From Arthrobacter sp. Leaf234 (GTDB taxonomy: Bacteria; Actinomycetota; Actinomycetes; Actinomycetales; Micrococcaceae): a DNA stretch of 64,000 nucleotides. A model generated the notes under the pieces. That model was not told the origin of the DNA and did no database searches. It saw nothing but the letters and a program-made list of their open reading frames with translations. The DNA lies in the NCBI RefSeq assembly GCF_001422665.1, contig NZ_LMLU01000005.1, positions 62,001 through 126,000 on the forward strand, read 5' to 3'. Both the position numbers and the translations under genes were made by a program. The stretch's first letter is position 1. Each line of letters opens with the position of its first letter. Positions 36,681 through 45,956 of this stretch are shown in pieces.

Positions 36681-37436
36681 ATGCCGCGCCGCCGGATCCT
36701 CAATCCCCTGACCGAGCTGCTCGCAGCGGTCCTGCTGGTGGTGCTCGTCCTCGTGGTGAACCGGTGGGAGTTCTCCCTGGCGGTGCTGCTGCTCGTCGTC
36801 GTGCCCGCCGTCCTGACCTCCGGCAGGGTGCGGCAGATCGGCCTCGCCGTCCTCCTGATCGCCGGTCCGCTGCTCCTCTCCTCGCTGCTCCTCCACGGCC
36901 TGTTCTTCCCCGAGGGCAGGACGGTCCTGCTCGACCTCGGCCCCGCCCGCGTCACCCGGGAGGGACTGGCCTTCGCCGCCGTCATGGGACTACGCATGAG
37001 CGTGTTTACCGGGGTGCTGCTGACGGCCGCCATGACACTCGACGTGCCCGAGCTCCTCGCCACCATGACGCACCGTCGCTGGAACCGGAAGCTCGTGTTC
37101 GTGGTGGGTTCCGCCGTCGGGCTCATCCCGCACGTCGCCCTCCGTGCCCAGCAGATCACGCGGGCACAGCAGGCTCGCGGCCTCGTCCTGGGGCGCGGCC
37201 CCGTGGCGCGGGTGCGGGCCCTGCTCACGGTGACCACGCCGCTCGTCATCGGCCTCCTCGTCGACGCCTCGGAGCGGAACCGCATGCTCGGGGCGCGCGG
37301 CTTCTCCTCGCCGGGCCCACGCACGAGCTACCTGCCCGACACGGACACGCCCCGCCAGCGCGCCGCACGCCGTGCGATGGTCGTCGGCGTCGGCCTCTTC
37401 TCGGTGCTCTGGCTCGGATCCGGGGTGCTCGCGTGA
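36681..37436 (+). CDS. ECF transporter T component (EcfT)
   Basis: A 251-aa transmembrane coupling protein. After hydrophobic helices it carries the two cytoplasmic Ala-Arg-Gly motifs that couple to the ATPases: AQQARGLVLGRG and RMLGARGFSS. LNPLTELLAAVLLVVLVLVVN is the first helix. It starts 2 bases after the S-component stop and overlaps the ATPase gene by 4 bases (GTGA), so the subunits are co-translated. Confidence 0.88.
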   Translation: MPRRRILNPLTELLAAVLLVVLVLVVNRWEFSLAVLLLVVVPAVLTSGRVRQIGLAVLLIAGPLLLSSLLLHGLFFPEGRTVLLDLGPARVTREGLAFAAVMGLRMSVFTGVLLTAAMTLDVPELLATMTHRRWNRKLVFVVGSAVGLIPHVALRAQQITRAQQARGLVLGRGPVARVRALLTVTTPLVIGLLVDASERNRMLGARGFSSPGPRTSYLPDTDTPRQRAARRAMVVGVGLFSVLWLGSGVLA

Positions 37437-38983
37437 TCCGGGTGCAAAGCAGGTCCTTCGCCTACGACGACGGCGTGCCACTGCTCTCGGGCGTGACCGT
37501 CACGGTGGAGCCCGGGGAGTACCTCGTCGTCGCGGGCAGCTCCGGCTCCGGCAAGACGACGCTCGCGCGCCTGCTCGCGGGCGCGGTGGGGTCCGATGCC
37601 GGCGCAGTCTTCCGCGGCTCCCTCACCCTCGACGGCGAGACCGTCCACTTCGAGGGTGGTCCCGCCGATCCGCGGATCGACCCGGCGGTGTGGAGTGCCT
37701 CGGTCGCGTTCGTCGCCCAGGGCGCGTGGGGCCAGCTGTCCATGATGTCGGCGACCGTGGGCGAGGAGATCGCCTTCGGGCCCTCCAACCGCGGCGTCCC
37801 GCACGAGCGGCTGCGTCGGGAGGTCGACGACGTGGCGGCGGCCCTGAAGCTGACCGAGCTCCTCGACCGCGACCCGCGACGGCTCTCGGGTGGACAGCTC
37901 CAGCGGACCATCATCGCGGCAGCGGTGGTCCAGCGACCCCGCGTACTGGTGCTCGACGAGCCGTTCCAGGGCCTCGACGCCGGGGCGGCCGCGGATGTGG
38001 CCGCGGCGATCGACGTCCTGCGCGCCGGCGGGACCGGGGTGGTGGTCTGCGCCCCGATGCTGCCACGGACCGCCCCCGAGGGCGCCCGGATCATCGCGCT
38101 CGACGGCGGACACGCCGTGTTCGACGGGCTGCTCGCCGAGGCGCGGTGGGCGGGCCTGCGGCGTTACGGCATCGGGACGGACGGGGACGCGCCGCGGATC
38201 GGCGCCGCCAGAATGCGCGGGGCACCGACCACCGCGGGACGCACCCTCGTCACGGTGGACGACGTCGTGGTCCGCTATCCGTCACCCGGCGAGCCAGGCG
38301 GACCTGGGCGCGGGGAGCGCCGCGGCCGCCGGCGCCCGCCGGGTCCCGGGCGCACCCCCGCCGTCCTCGACGGCGTCAGCCTCCAGGTCCGTGCGGGTGA
38401 GATCCTCGCCGTCCGCGGGTCGAACGGATCCGGCAAGACGACGCTCCTGCAGGTGCTCAACGGGCTCCGCCGCCCGGAGAGCGGGCGGGTCACCGTGGAC
38501 GGGATGCCGATCCTGCGCCGGCCCACCGGCACCCTGGCCGGCGCGGTCGGCTATCTCTTCCAGGACACGGACCAGCAGCTGTTCGAGCGGACGGTCCTCC
38601 GCGAGGTGTCCTACGGGCCCAGGGCGGCGGGCCTGCGACGGGTCGATGCGCTCCGTCGTGCCGCCGACGCGCTGGAGGCCGTGGGGCTCTCCGCGGTCGC
38701 GGACATCCACCCGTACGAGCTGGCGTTCGTGCAGCGCCGGCTCGTGGCTCTCGCGTCCCTCATCGCCGCGGGCCCGTCCGTCTGGGTCCTGGACGAGCCG
38801 ACGGCAGGCCTCGACGAACCCGCGCGGACGGGGCTCGCGGCCCTCCTGGTCCAGCACGCGCAGGGCGGCGGTGCGGTGGTGATGGCGACGCACGACGCCG
38901 CGTTCTCCGCCGCCGTCGCGCACCGCACCCTCCGGCTCGAGGCCGGCCTGATCCAGGAGGACAGCCCGGACCCGGGCTCCTGA
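37433..38983 (+). CDS. ECF transporter fused double ATPase (EcfA-EcfA')
   Basis: A 516-aa protein with two ABC ATPase domains in one chain. Domain 1 (~1-225): Walker A SSGSGKTT, signature LSGGQLQRT, Walker B VLVLDEPFQGLD; the switch (H-loop) histidine appears replaced (VVVCAPMLPRT). Domain 2 (~265-510): Walker A SNGSGKTT, Q-loop YLFQDTDQQL, Walker B VWVLDEPTAGLD and a proper switch histidine (MATHDAAF). Its signature, however, is degenerate: LAFVQRR instead of LSGGQ. In a head-to-tail dimer the intact parts make one canonical site and the defective parts make the other. A ~35-residue Pro/Gly/Arg-rich linker joins the domains. GTG 37433 overlaps ecfT. Confidence 0.9.
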   Translation: MIRVQSRSFAYDDGVPLLSGVTVTVEPGEYLVVAGSSGSGKTTLARLLAGAVGSDAGAVFRGSLTLDGETVHFEGGPADPRIDPAVWSASVAFVAQGAWGQLSMMSATVGEEIAFGPSNRGVPHERLRREVDDVAAALKLTELLDRDPRRLSGGQLQRTIIAAAVVQRPRVLVLDEPFQGLDAGAAADVAAAIDVLRAGGTGVVVCAPMLPRTAPEGARIIALDGGHAVFDGLLAEARWAGLRRYGIGTDGDAPRIGAARMRGAPTTAGRTLVTVDDVVVRYPSPGEPGGPGRGERRGRRRPPGPGRTPAVLDGVSLQVRAGEILAVRGSNGSGKTTLLQVLNGLRRPESGRVTVDGMPILRRPTGTLAGAVGYLFQDTDQQLFERTVLREVSYGPRAAGLRRVDALRRAADALEAVGLSAVADIHPYELAFVQRRLVALASLIAAGPSVWVLDEPTAGLDEPARTGLAALLVQHAQGGGAVVMATHDAAFSAAVAHRTLRLEAGLIQEDSPDPGS

Positions 38984-39025
38984 TCCGTCCGAGAACCGGC
39001 CGCCCCACGGGAGCCGGACTGTGCC

Positions 39026-39031
39026 TAGGGT
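39026..39031 (+). promoter_or_regulatory. -10 box (TAGGGT) of the alpha/beta hydrolase gene, probably leaderless
   Basis: TAGGGT ends 6 bases before ATG 39038, the distance expected for a transcript that begins at the start codon. No Shine-Dalgarno fits in between. Confidence 0.4.
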
Positions 39032-39037
39032 GGACGG

Positions 39038-39898
39038 ATGGACGTTCTGCAGGAGAGACACCGGACCATCAGGACGGCCGGGGCGGAGCTCGCGGTCTTC
39101 GAGTACGGGCTGGACCCGCAGGAGGGCGTGCCCTCCGTCCTCCTGGTCCACGGGTATCCCGACGACCACCGCGTGTTCCTCCCGGTCCTCCGGGAACTGG
39201 CCCGCACACACCACCTCATCGCCTTCGACACGCGGAACGCCGGCCGGTCCCGCCCCGTCGCGGACGGTGGCTTCACCCTGGCGGAGCTCGTCGACGACGT
39301 CTTCGCCGTCCTCGATGCGCTCGGGACGCCGTCGGGCATCCGGCTGGTCGGCCATGACTGGGGGTCCATCCAGGGCTGGGCCGTCGTGCAGGACGAACGC
39401 GCCGACGGTGTGGTCCTCGACTACACCAGCATCTCCGGGCCCGACCTCCGCCACTTCTCCCGCTGGCTCCGGAGCCGGTTCGCGCAGGCCGGGACGGTCC
39501 CGCAGGGTCTCGCCCAGGTGCTGCGCAGCTGGTACGTCGGCGCGTTCCAGCTCCCCGTCCTGCCCGAGCTGTTCTGGAAGCACGTGATGACGCGCCGCTA
39601 CGAGCTCGCCGCGCGACGCACCGTGGGCGCGGACCCGGTGCGCGGACTCGCCCTCTACCGGACGAACATGGGCGGTGGGGCGCGGCCGCCCCGGCGCCGC
39701 CGCGTGACGCTTCCCGTGCACGTGGTCGTGCCGCTCGGCGACCCCTTCCTCTCCCCGCACCTGGTGGGCGGTCTGGAGGACTGGGTGGAGGACCTCACGG
39801 TGACCACCGTGCCCGGTGGCCACTGGTGGATCGCCGCGCGGCCGCGCGCCTTCGCGGAACTTCTCGACCCCCGGCTGCGGAGGCAGGGCGAACCCTGA
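39038..39898 (+). CDS. Alpha/beta hydrolase (epoxide hydrolase/dehalogenase-like)
   Basis: A 286-aa alpha/beta hydrolase. The oxyanion region is LLVHGYPDDHRVF. The nucleophile elbow is VGHDWGS, with aspartate (Asp107) as nucleophile, which points to the epoxide hydrolase/haloalkane dehalogenase branch rather than esterases. The catalytic histidine is likely His262 (VPGGHWWI). The cap region (residues ~135-215) is arginine-rich. Physiological substrate unknown. It converges on the SNF2 helicase gene with 18 bases between stops. Confidence 0.87.
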   Translation: MDVLQERHRTIRTAGAELAVFEYGLDPQEGVPSVLLVHGYPDDHRVFLPVLRELARTHHLIAFDTRNAGRSRPVADGGFTLAELVDDVFAVLDALGTPSGIRLVGHDWGSIQGWAVVQDERADGVVLDYTSISGPDLRHFSRWLRSRFAQAGTVPQGLAQVLRSWYVGAFQLPVLPELFWKHVMTRRYELAARRTVGADPVRGLALYRTNMGGGARPPRRRRVTLPVHVVVPLGDPFLSPHLVGGLEDWVEDLTVTTVPGGHWWIAARPRAFAELLDPRLRRQGEP

Positions 39899-39916
39899 CG
39901 GGTCCGGGCGGGAGGA

Positions 39917-42900
39917 CTACGCCTCCAGCAGCCCCCGGATGTCCTCCGCGGTGAGCGCTGAACTGAACACGGCGTCGTCGTCCATCACCGAGGTGAAGAG
40001 CTTCGCCTTCTGCTCCTTGAGCTTCATGACCTTCTCCTCGATGGTGCCCTTGGACACCATGCGGTAGACCATGACGTTCTTGGTCTGGCCGATCCGGTGC
40101 GTGCGGTCCACGGCCTGCGCCTCGGACGCCGGGTTCCACCAGGGATCCAGTAGGAAGCAGTAGTCCGCCTCGGTGAGGTTCAGCCCGAACCCGCCGGCCT
40201 TGAGACTGATCAGGAAGACGGGCGCGTCCCCCTCCTTGAAGGAGTCGATGACCTCGCCTCGGCTGCGGGTGGAACCGTCGAGGTAGGCGTACGGGATGCC
40301 GCGGGCGTCCAGCTGCTCGGCGGCCTTCTTCAGGTAGGACGTGAACTGGCTGAAGACGAGGGCGCGGTGCCCCTCGGCGATGATGTCGTCCAGGTTCTCG
40401 AAGAGGACCTCGAGCTTCGCGGACGGGACGCCCTCGTGCTCGGGATCCACCAGGGAAGCGTCGAGGCTAAGCATGCGGAGCAGCGTCAGCGACCGGAACA
40501 CGATCATCCGGTTGCGGTTCATATCCTCGATCAGGCCCAGGAGTTTCTGCCGCTCGCGCTGGAGGTACGTCTCGTAGATGTGCCGGTGCTCCGGGTGCAG
40601 CTCCACCTCCAGGACCTGCTCCTGCTTGGGCGGGAGGTCCGAGGCCACGGCCTCCTTGGTGCGCCGCATCATGAGGGGCCGGATGCGCTTGCGGAGCCGG
40701 ACGAGCGGGCGGTTGTCGCCGATCTTCTCGATCGGCGTCCGGTAGTCCTCGGTGAACTTCCGCGGGGAGGGGAACAGCCCCGGTGCCACGATGTTGAACA
40801 GGGACCACAGCTCCATGAGGTTGTTCTCCATGGGCGTGCCGGTGATCGCGAGCTTGAAGGGGGCGTCGAAGTCCTTCGCCGCCTGGTGCACCTTGGACGC
40901 GCGGTTCTTGACGAACTGCGCCTCGTCCAGGACCAGGCCGGACCACGTGAGCTCCTGGTATGCGGGGAAGTCGAGCCGGAAGAGCGTATAGGACGTGATG
41001 ACGACGTCGGCGTCGCCGACCTGGTCGCGGATGGTCGAGCCGGAGGCGCCCTGCGTGTCGGTGATCGACACGACCTTCAGCCCCGGCGCGAACCGGTGCG
41101 TCTCGTTGGACCAGTTCGGGACCACGGAGGTGGGCGCGACGACGAGGAACGGCTCCGCCGGCGCGGTGCTCTCCTTCGCATGGACCATCAGGGCCAGTGC
41201 CTGGAGCGTCTTGCCGAGACCCATGTCGTCGGCGAGGACGCCACCGAGCTGGTGCCGCCACAGGAAGGCGAGCCAGCTGAACCCCTCGGCCTGGTACGGG
41301 CGCATCTCGGCGACCAGGCCGGCGGGCGGCGGGGTCGCGGCGACGTCCTCGAGGGTGAGCAGGCCGCTCACGGCGTCGCGCCAGGACTGCGCCTGCTCCG
41401 TCTCCTCCGCGAGGTCCTCGAAGTCCGCCCAGAGCCCGGCCTGGTAGCGGCTGATCTGCAGGCCCGAGTCCGGGTCCCACTCGGCGAGGGACCGCGCCTC
41501 CTCGATCAGGTCACGCAGCTGGTCGAAGACGGGCTGCTCGAGGGAGAGGTAGGTGTTGTCGACGAGCTTCAGTTTCTTCCGGCCCTGCGCGAGGGCGCGG
41601 AACACCGAGTCGAAGGGGATGGTGCGGCCGCTCACCGTGACCATGACGCCGAGGTCGAACCAGTCGCGGTTGTCGGTCTCGACCGTGCTGATGCGCAGCG
41701 TCGGGGTCTCGGTCAGTTCGCGGTAGTCGGGCTTCTCGCCGACCACGTCCACGCGCATCCCCTCCACCTGCAGCAGCCGCGGCAGGGCCTCCTCCGCGAA
41801 CTCGACGGCCTGCATGTCCTCGAGCCTCAGGTCCTTGAGGGGGAGGGCGCCCAGGGCGGCGCGTGCGGCGCCCGCGAGGGCGTCCTCGGCGTCGGCGTCG
41901 CGGTAGCCGTCGTCACTGCCGGGGCCGCCCCGGCGGAAGGGCCGGCGCTGCACGGCGTCGCCCAGCGGGTAGTCGAAGTGCCACCCGAGACTCACCGCCC
42001 CGTTGTCGCCGTAGGCGGTGGTCAGGACGAGCACGGGGGGCTGGATCTCAGGAAGGTCCACGGTGCCGTCGCTGCTGGCCACCTGGATGGACTGCCGGAG
42101 CTTCGGGTAGTACTCCTGCAGGAAGAGGGAGGTCTCCTCCTCCGGTACCACGACGGGCCGGCCGCGCTGCAGCAGCTCGATGTCCTTCGTCGTCAGGCGA
42201 CGTGAGGTCGGGGCCAGCGTGATCGTGTCACCGGGGGAGACGGTGTAGATGCCGTGCGTGCTGATGACATGGGCCGTGTCGGAGGGGTGGGGCAGTCCGT
42301 CGATGTCGAGGGCCGGGCACAGCTGCAGGCCGCCCTCCTTCGTTCTCGTGGCGTCCAGCTTGAGGGTGGCCCGTCCGGCGAGCTCGATCGAGACCGACTT
42401 CTTCGAGCCGACGAAGGCGATGCCGAGACGCTGCGCCTCGTCCAGCAGCTGCCAGAGGAGCGGGTTGCTGAAGTCGTCGAGGTACAGCCAGGAGTCGTTG
42501 TTGCCGAAGTAGTTGACACCCGTGCCGCGGTGCAGCGCGGGGAACTGCGAGAACCAGCGGTGCTGGTCGGCGTCGAGCTTCAGTCCGTAGGTCTGGTAGC
42601 TGATGCTGCCCCAGGACAGGTTGTTCTTGATCCACTTGCCCTTGCCGTTCTGGCTGACCGGCCGGACACCGAGGCGCGTGTTGAGCATGCGCTGGCCCTG
42701 GCGCTCCGCGGCGGACCCCCAGCGCTGCACGGCCACCTCCGGTGTCCGGAGCTCGAACTGCAGGCCGAGCTGCGTCAGGGGGGCTGCGCCGCCCGGCGCG
42801 GCCTCGGTCTCGGCGTCGAGCAGGTCCGTGAGCGAGGCCTGCCAGCCCTCCGGTGGTCCGGGGCGGGACGCCGGGCGGGCGCCGAGCTCACGCTCGTGCT

Positions 42901-43216
42901 GCGCCAGGAGGTTCTCCGTGTTGCTCTGCAGCGCGGTGGCCGCCACGTGCTTGCAGTCGGCGCCGACGGGGCAGCTGCAGAAGTTCTCGAGCGGACGGAA
43001 GCGGCCGTCGCCCTTGACCCCCAGCCGCAGCTTCGTCCGGTAGTCGTTGGGCGCCGAGCCGCGCACCTTGCCGGTGAGCAGCTTCGCGTCGGCGTCCCAG
43101 GCGAGGGAACTGACGGCGCCGTCCTTCGCGTAGGTCTGCCCGCGCTGGAAGGCCGCGCCTCCCACGATCCGGATGATGTCGGTGACATCGACCATGGGGT
43201 GGGTGGAATTGGGCAT
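39917..43216 (-). CDS. SNF2-family DEAD/DEAH helicase with SWIM zinc finger
   Basis: A 1099-aa protein. The N-terminal SWIM finger (CSCPVGADCKHVAA, ~95-110) can bind zinc and nucleic acid or protein. The middle ~450 residues are a SNF2-associated region. The C-terminal ATPase has Walker A DDMGLGKTLQALALMV, motif II VLDEAQFVKN, motif III TGTPMEN, motif V GGFGLNLTEADY and motif VI DRTHRIGQTKNV. Bacterial SWIM-SNF2 proteins are predicted to remodel protein-DNA or RNA polymerase complexes. ATG 43216 has no strong ribosome site; an internal ATG at residue 8 is possible. Confidence 0.92.
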   Translation of the reverse strand: MPNSTHPMVDVTDIIRIVGGAAFQRGQTYAKDGAVSSLAWDADAKLLTGKVRGSAPNDYRTKLRLGVKGDGRFRPLENFCSCPVGADCKHVAATALQSNTENLLAQHERELGARPASRPGPPEGWQASLTDLLDAETEAAPGGAAPLTQLGLQFELRTPEVAVQRWGSAAERQGQRMLNTRLGVRPVSQNGKGKWIKNNLSWGSISYQTYGLKLDADQHRWFSQFPALHRGTGVNYFGNNDSWLYLDDFSNPLLWQLLDEAQRLGIAFVGSKKSVSIELAGRATLKLDATRTKEGGLQLCPALDIDGLPHPSDTAHVISTHGIYTVSPGDTITLAPTSRRLTTKDIELLQRGRPVVVPEEETSLFLQEYYPKLRQSIQVASSDGTVDLPEIQPPVLVLTTAYGDNGAVSLGWHFDYPLGDAVQRRPFRRGGPGSDDGYRDADAEDALAGAARAALGALPLKDLRLEDMQAVEFAEEALPRLLQVEGMRVDVVGEKPDYRELTETPTLRISTVETDNRDWFDLGVMVTVSGRTIPFDSVFRALAQGRKKLKLVDNTYLSLEQPVFDQLRDLIEEARSLAEWDPDSGLQISRYQAGLWADFEDLAEETEQAQSWRDAVSGLLTLEDVAATPPPAGLVAEMRPYQAEGFSWLAFLWRHQLGGVLADDMGLGKTLQALALMVHAKESTAPAEPFLVVAPTSVVPNWSNETHRFAPGLKVVSITDTQGASGSTIRDQVGDADVVITSYTLFRLDFPAYQELTWSGLVLDEAQFVKNRASKVHQAAKDFDAPFKLAITGTPMENNLMELWSLFNIVAPGLFPSPRKFTEDYRTPIEKIGDNRPLVRLRKRIRPLMMRRTKEAVASDLPPKQEQVLEVELHPEHRHIYETYLQRERQKLLGLIEDMNRNRMIVFRSLTLLRMLSLDASLVDPEHEGVPSAKLEVLFENLDDIIAEGHRALVFSQFTSYLKKAAEQLDARGIPYAYLDGSTRSRGEVIDSFKEGDAPVFLISLKAGGFGLNLTEADYCFLLDPWWNPASEAQAVDRTHRIGQTKNVMVYRMVSKGTIEEKVMKLKEQKAKLFTSVMDDDAVFSSALTAEDIRGLLEA

Positions 43217-43377
43217 AATTCCATGCTCTCACGTGGCGGTGACGCTCCCGGGCCACGAGCCATCCTGTTCACCCGGGGCAGGACCGGCGGTGCGTCGGGC
43301 GGCTCGACCTGAGCGGGCTCTGCCCTACTGTTGGCGAGGGGACTGATCATCAACGGGGTGGGCGGAAGAGGGCGTAC

Positions 43378-44679
43378 GTGTTCGAGGCAGCGAGCATCAT
43401 CTATGCAGCGGCAGGACTGGCGGTCCTCGCGGCAGCTCTCCTGCCACGGCTGCTCATGCGGGCCCCCGTCTCGATGCCGATGGTGTTCCTCGCCGCGGGG
43501 ATCCTGGTCTTCAGTATCGGCAAGGACCTCCCGAGCCCCGACCCCGTGGCCTACAGCGACGTCACGATCCACCTGAGCGAGGTCTGCGTCATCATCTCGC
43601 TGATGGGCGCCGGCCTGGCCCTCGACCGGAAGGTGGGATGGCGTCGCTGGTCCACGACCTGGCGACTCCTCGGCATCGCGATGCCCCTGTGCATCCTCGT
43701 CCTGACGCTCATGGGCCTGTGGCTGCTGGGCCTCGGACTGGCCTCCGCGCTGCTGATCGCGGCGGCGCTCGCCCCGACCGATCCCGTCCTCGCCTCCGAG
43801 GTGCAGGTGGGGGAGCCCTCGGAATCCGAGGAGGACCTGGAGGCGGAGGACGAGGTGCGGTTCGGACTGACCTCCGAGGCCGGCCTCAACGACGGCCTCG
43901 CCTTCCCGTTCGTGTACCTCGCCATCCTGATGAGCACGGTGGGCATGTCGCCGGCCGCGTGGGGCGTGGAGTGGATCCTGCTCGACGTCCTCTGGCGCAT
44001 GATCATCGGCTGTGCCTTCGGCTTCGGGATGGGCAAGCTGCTCGGCCGCATCTTCTTCCGCGCGCCGATCAAGAGCGTCCGCCTGGCCAACTACTCCGAG
44101 GGGTTCGTCGCCCTCGCGGCGACCTTCCTCACCTACGGACTCACGGAGTCGGTGGAGGGCTACGGCTTCATCGCGGTCTTCGTGTGCGCCGTCACCCTCC
44201 GCGCCGGAGAGCAGACCCACGGCTACCACGGTGTGCTGCACAGCTACATCGAGCAGCTCGAACGCCTGCTCACCGTCGTGGTGCTGGTCCTGCTGGGCGG
44301 GGCCGTGGCGCGAGGCCTGTTCGAGGGCCTGCGACCGCTGGAAGTGGTGGTCGCCGTCGCGTTCATCCTGCTGGTGCGGCCCGTCACGGCGTGGATCAGC
44401 CTGGCCCGGGGCAAGACCGGCCCCTGGGAGCGCCGCACGCTCGCCTTCTTCGGGGTGCGCGGCATCGGGTCCGTCTACTACCTCAGCTACGCCCTCTCGA
44501 AGGGCGAGTTCGGCGCCGACGAGAGCACGCTGTGGCGCGTCGGGGGGCTCGTGATCGTCATCTCGATCGTCATCCACGGCATCACGGCCGCGCCCGTCAT
44601 CAACGCCCTCGACCGCGCGCGGCAGCGCAAGGCACGGGAGCAGGGCGACGAGGCGCAGGCGCCGAACACCCCCGTCTGA
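43378..44679 (+). CDS. Cation/proton antiporter (CPA1/NhaP type)
   Basis: A 433-aa membrane protein with 12-13 helices. The key motif of CPA1 exchangers is LAPTDPVLASEVQVG, with the ion-binding aspartate, followed by the acidic loop SESEEDLEAEDEVRFGLTSEAGLNDGLAFPF, containing the second conserved Asp (LNDGLAFP). The end of the domain reads GVRGIGSVYYLSYAL. GTG 43378 follows GGAAGAGGG. It probably exchanges Na+ or K+ for protons and supports pH and salt tolerance. It converges on the BenE gene, with one base between stops. Confidence 0.9.
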   Translation: MFEAASIIYAAAGLAVLAAALLPRLLMRAPVSMPMVFLAAGILVFSIGKDLPSPDPVAYSDVTIHLSEVCVIISLMGAGLALDRKVGWRRWSTTWRLLGIAMPLCILVLTLMGLWLLGLGLASALLIAAALAPTDPVLASEVQVGEPSESEEDLEAEDEVRFGLTSEAGLNDGLAFPFVYLAILMSTVGMSPAAWGVEWILLDVLWRMIIGCAFGFGMGKLLGRIFFRAPIKSVRLANYSEGFVALAATFLTYGLTESVEGYGFIAVFVCAVTLRAGEQTHGYHGVLHSYIEQLERLLTVVVLVLLGGAVARGLFEGLRPLEVVVAVAFILLVRPVTAWISLARGKTGPWERRTLAFFGVRGIGSVYYLSYALSKGEFGADESTLWRVGGLVIVISIVIHGITAAPVINALDRARQRKAREQGDEAQAPNTPV

Positions 44680-44680
44680 G

Positions 44681-45871
44681 TCATCGCCGGGAGGCGGTGC
44701 GCTCCAGTGCGGCCCGGACCACGAGGCCCGCGAGGAGGGCCCAGAACGCGCCGCCGATGCCGAGGATCGAGAGGCCCGATGCGGCCAGCAGGAAGGTCAC
44801 CGCGCCGCTCATCCGGCCGGTCGGGTCGCTGAACGAGGAGGTCACCGCCGTCGCCATGGTGCCGATCAGGGCGAGCCCCGCGACGGCCTCCACGAGTCCG
44901 GCCGGTGCGGCGCCCACGATCACGACGAGTGCCCCCGACACAGCCGCAAGGACCAGGTAGGTGATGCCGGCGGTGAGGGCCGCCACCCACCGGCGCCCGC
45001 GATCGGCCCCGGCCCCGTCCCCGGCCGAGAGCGCGGCGGACAGCGCGGCGAGATTCACGGCGTGCCCACCGAAGGGTGCGACGACGGCGGTCCCGACGCC
45101 GGTGACGGCGAGTGCGGGACGCCACGGCGCGCGGTAGCCGAAGGACGAGAGCACGGCGACGCCGGGCAGGTTCTGCGAGGCCATGGTCACGACGTACAGC
45201 GGCAGGGCGATGCCGATGATCGCGGCAGGGTCCAGCACCGGCACGGTGAACGCGAGGGACGGCACCAGGGACTCGGGCGCGATGACCACGCCGTCCCGCA
45301 CGATCTGCACCCCGATCACCGCGAGGGCCGCGACGAGGGCCAGCGGTACCGCCCACTTCGGCGCGAGCGCCGAGGCGGCGAGCCACACGAGGATGACCGG
45401 CAGGACCAGCACCGGGATGGTGCCGATCGACCGGAACGGAGCCAGGCACAGGGGCAGCAGGACCCCGGCGAGCATCGCCTGCGCGAGATGCTGCGGGATC
45501 CGCGCCACCAGCCTCCCGAGCCAGGGGACGGCGCCGGTCAGGGCGATCAGCGCGCCCGTCACGAGGAAGGCGCCGACGGCCGCCGGCCACCCGCCCGCCG
45601 GGACGGCCGCGCCCGCGAGCAGCGCCGCCCCGGGGGTGGACCAGGAGAGGGTGACCGGGATGCGGTAGCGGAGGCTGAGCAGCACGATGCCGAGGCCGAC
45701 GACGGCGGTCAGTGCGAGGAGCCCGGACGCCGCCTGGGCGGGGCTCGCGCCCGTGGCCCTGAGCCCGGCGAGGACGACGGCGAACGACGAGGTGAAGCCG
45801 ACGAGGGCCGTCACGATCCCGGCCAGCACGGGTTCGCCGAGTCCGGACCTCACTGACGTCGCGGTGTGCAC
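44681..45871 (-). CDS. benE: BenE-family permease (benzoate:H+ symporter type)
   Basis: A 396-aa membrane protein of the BenE family, with about 12 short helices: GLGEPVLAGIVTALVGFTSSFAVVLAGLRATGASPAQA at the start, the signature LSWSTPGAALLAGA, and PFGGHAVNLAALSAAL near the middle. GTG 45871 was chosen because AGGAGG sits 6 bases upstream; the open frame extends through the divergent gene, which cannot be coding on both strands. It is divergent from a XRE-cupin gene with a palindromic operator between. Benzoate is the archetypal substrate, but no benzoate catabolic genes are in the window. Confidence 0.87.
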   Translation of the reverse strand: MHTATSVRSGLGEPVLAGIVTALVGFTSSFAVVLAGLRATGASPAQAASGLLALTAVVGLGIVLLSLRYRIPVTLSWSTPGAALLAGAAVPAGGWPAAVGAFLVTGALIALTGAVPWLGRLVARIPQHLAQAMLAGVLLPLCLAPFRSIGTIPVLVLPVILVWLAASALAPKWAVPLALVAALAVIGVQIVRDGVVIAPESLVPSLAFTVPVLDPAAIIGIALPLYVVTMASQNLPGVAVLSSFGYRAPWRPALAVTGVGTAVVAPFGGHAVNLAALSAALSAGDGAGADRGRRWVAALTAGITYLVLAAVSGALVVIVGAAPAGLVEAVAGLALIGTMATAVTSSFSDPTGRMSGAVTFLLAASGLSILGIGGAFWALLAGLVVRAALERTASRR

Positions 45872-45919
45872 CCGGGCCTCCTGTCGCCGCACCGGGGCCT
45901 GGAAGGCCTGTCCGGCGGG

Positions 45920-45950
45920 TGTTCTGTATATGGAACAGCCAGCGTAGGAT
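45920..45950. promoter_or_regulatory. Operator and -10 box between benE and its XRE-cupin regulator
   Basis: TGTTC and GAACA form an inverted repeat (45920-45937) around TGTATATG. It is followed by TAGGAT (45945-45950), whose end lies 6 bases before the regulator ATG. This suggests a leaderless regulator mRNA under autocontrol, with the same operator able to act on benE. Confidence 0.55.
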
Positions 45951-45956
45951 GCTGGC

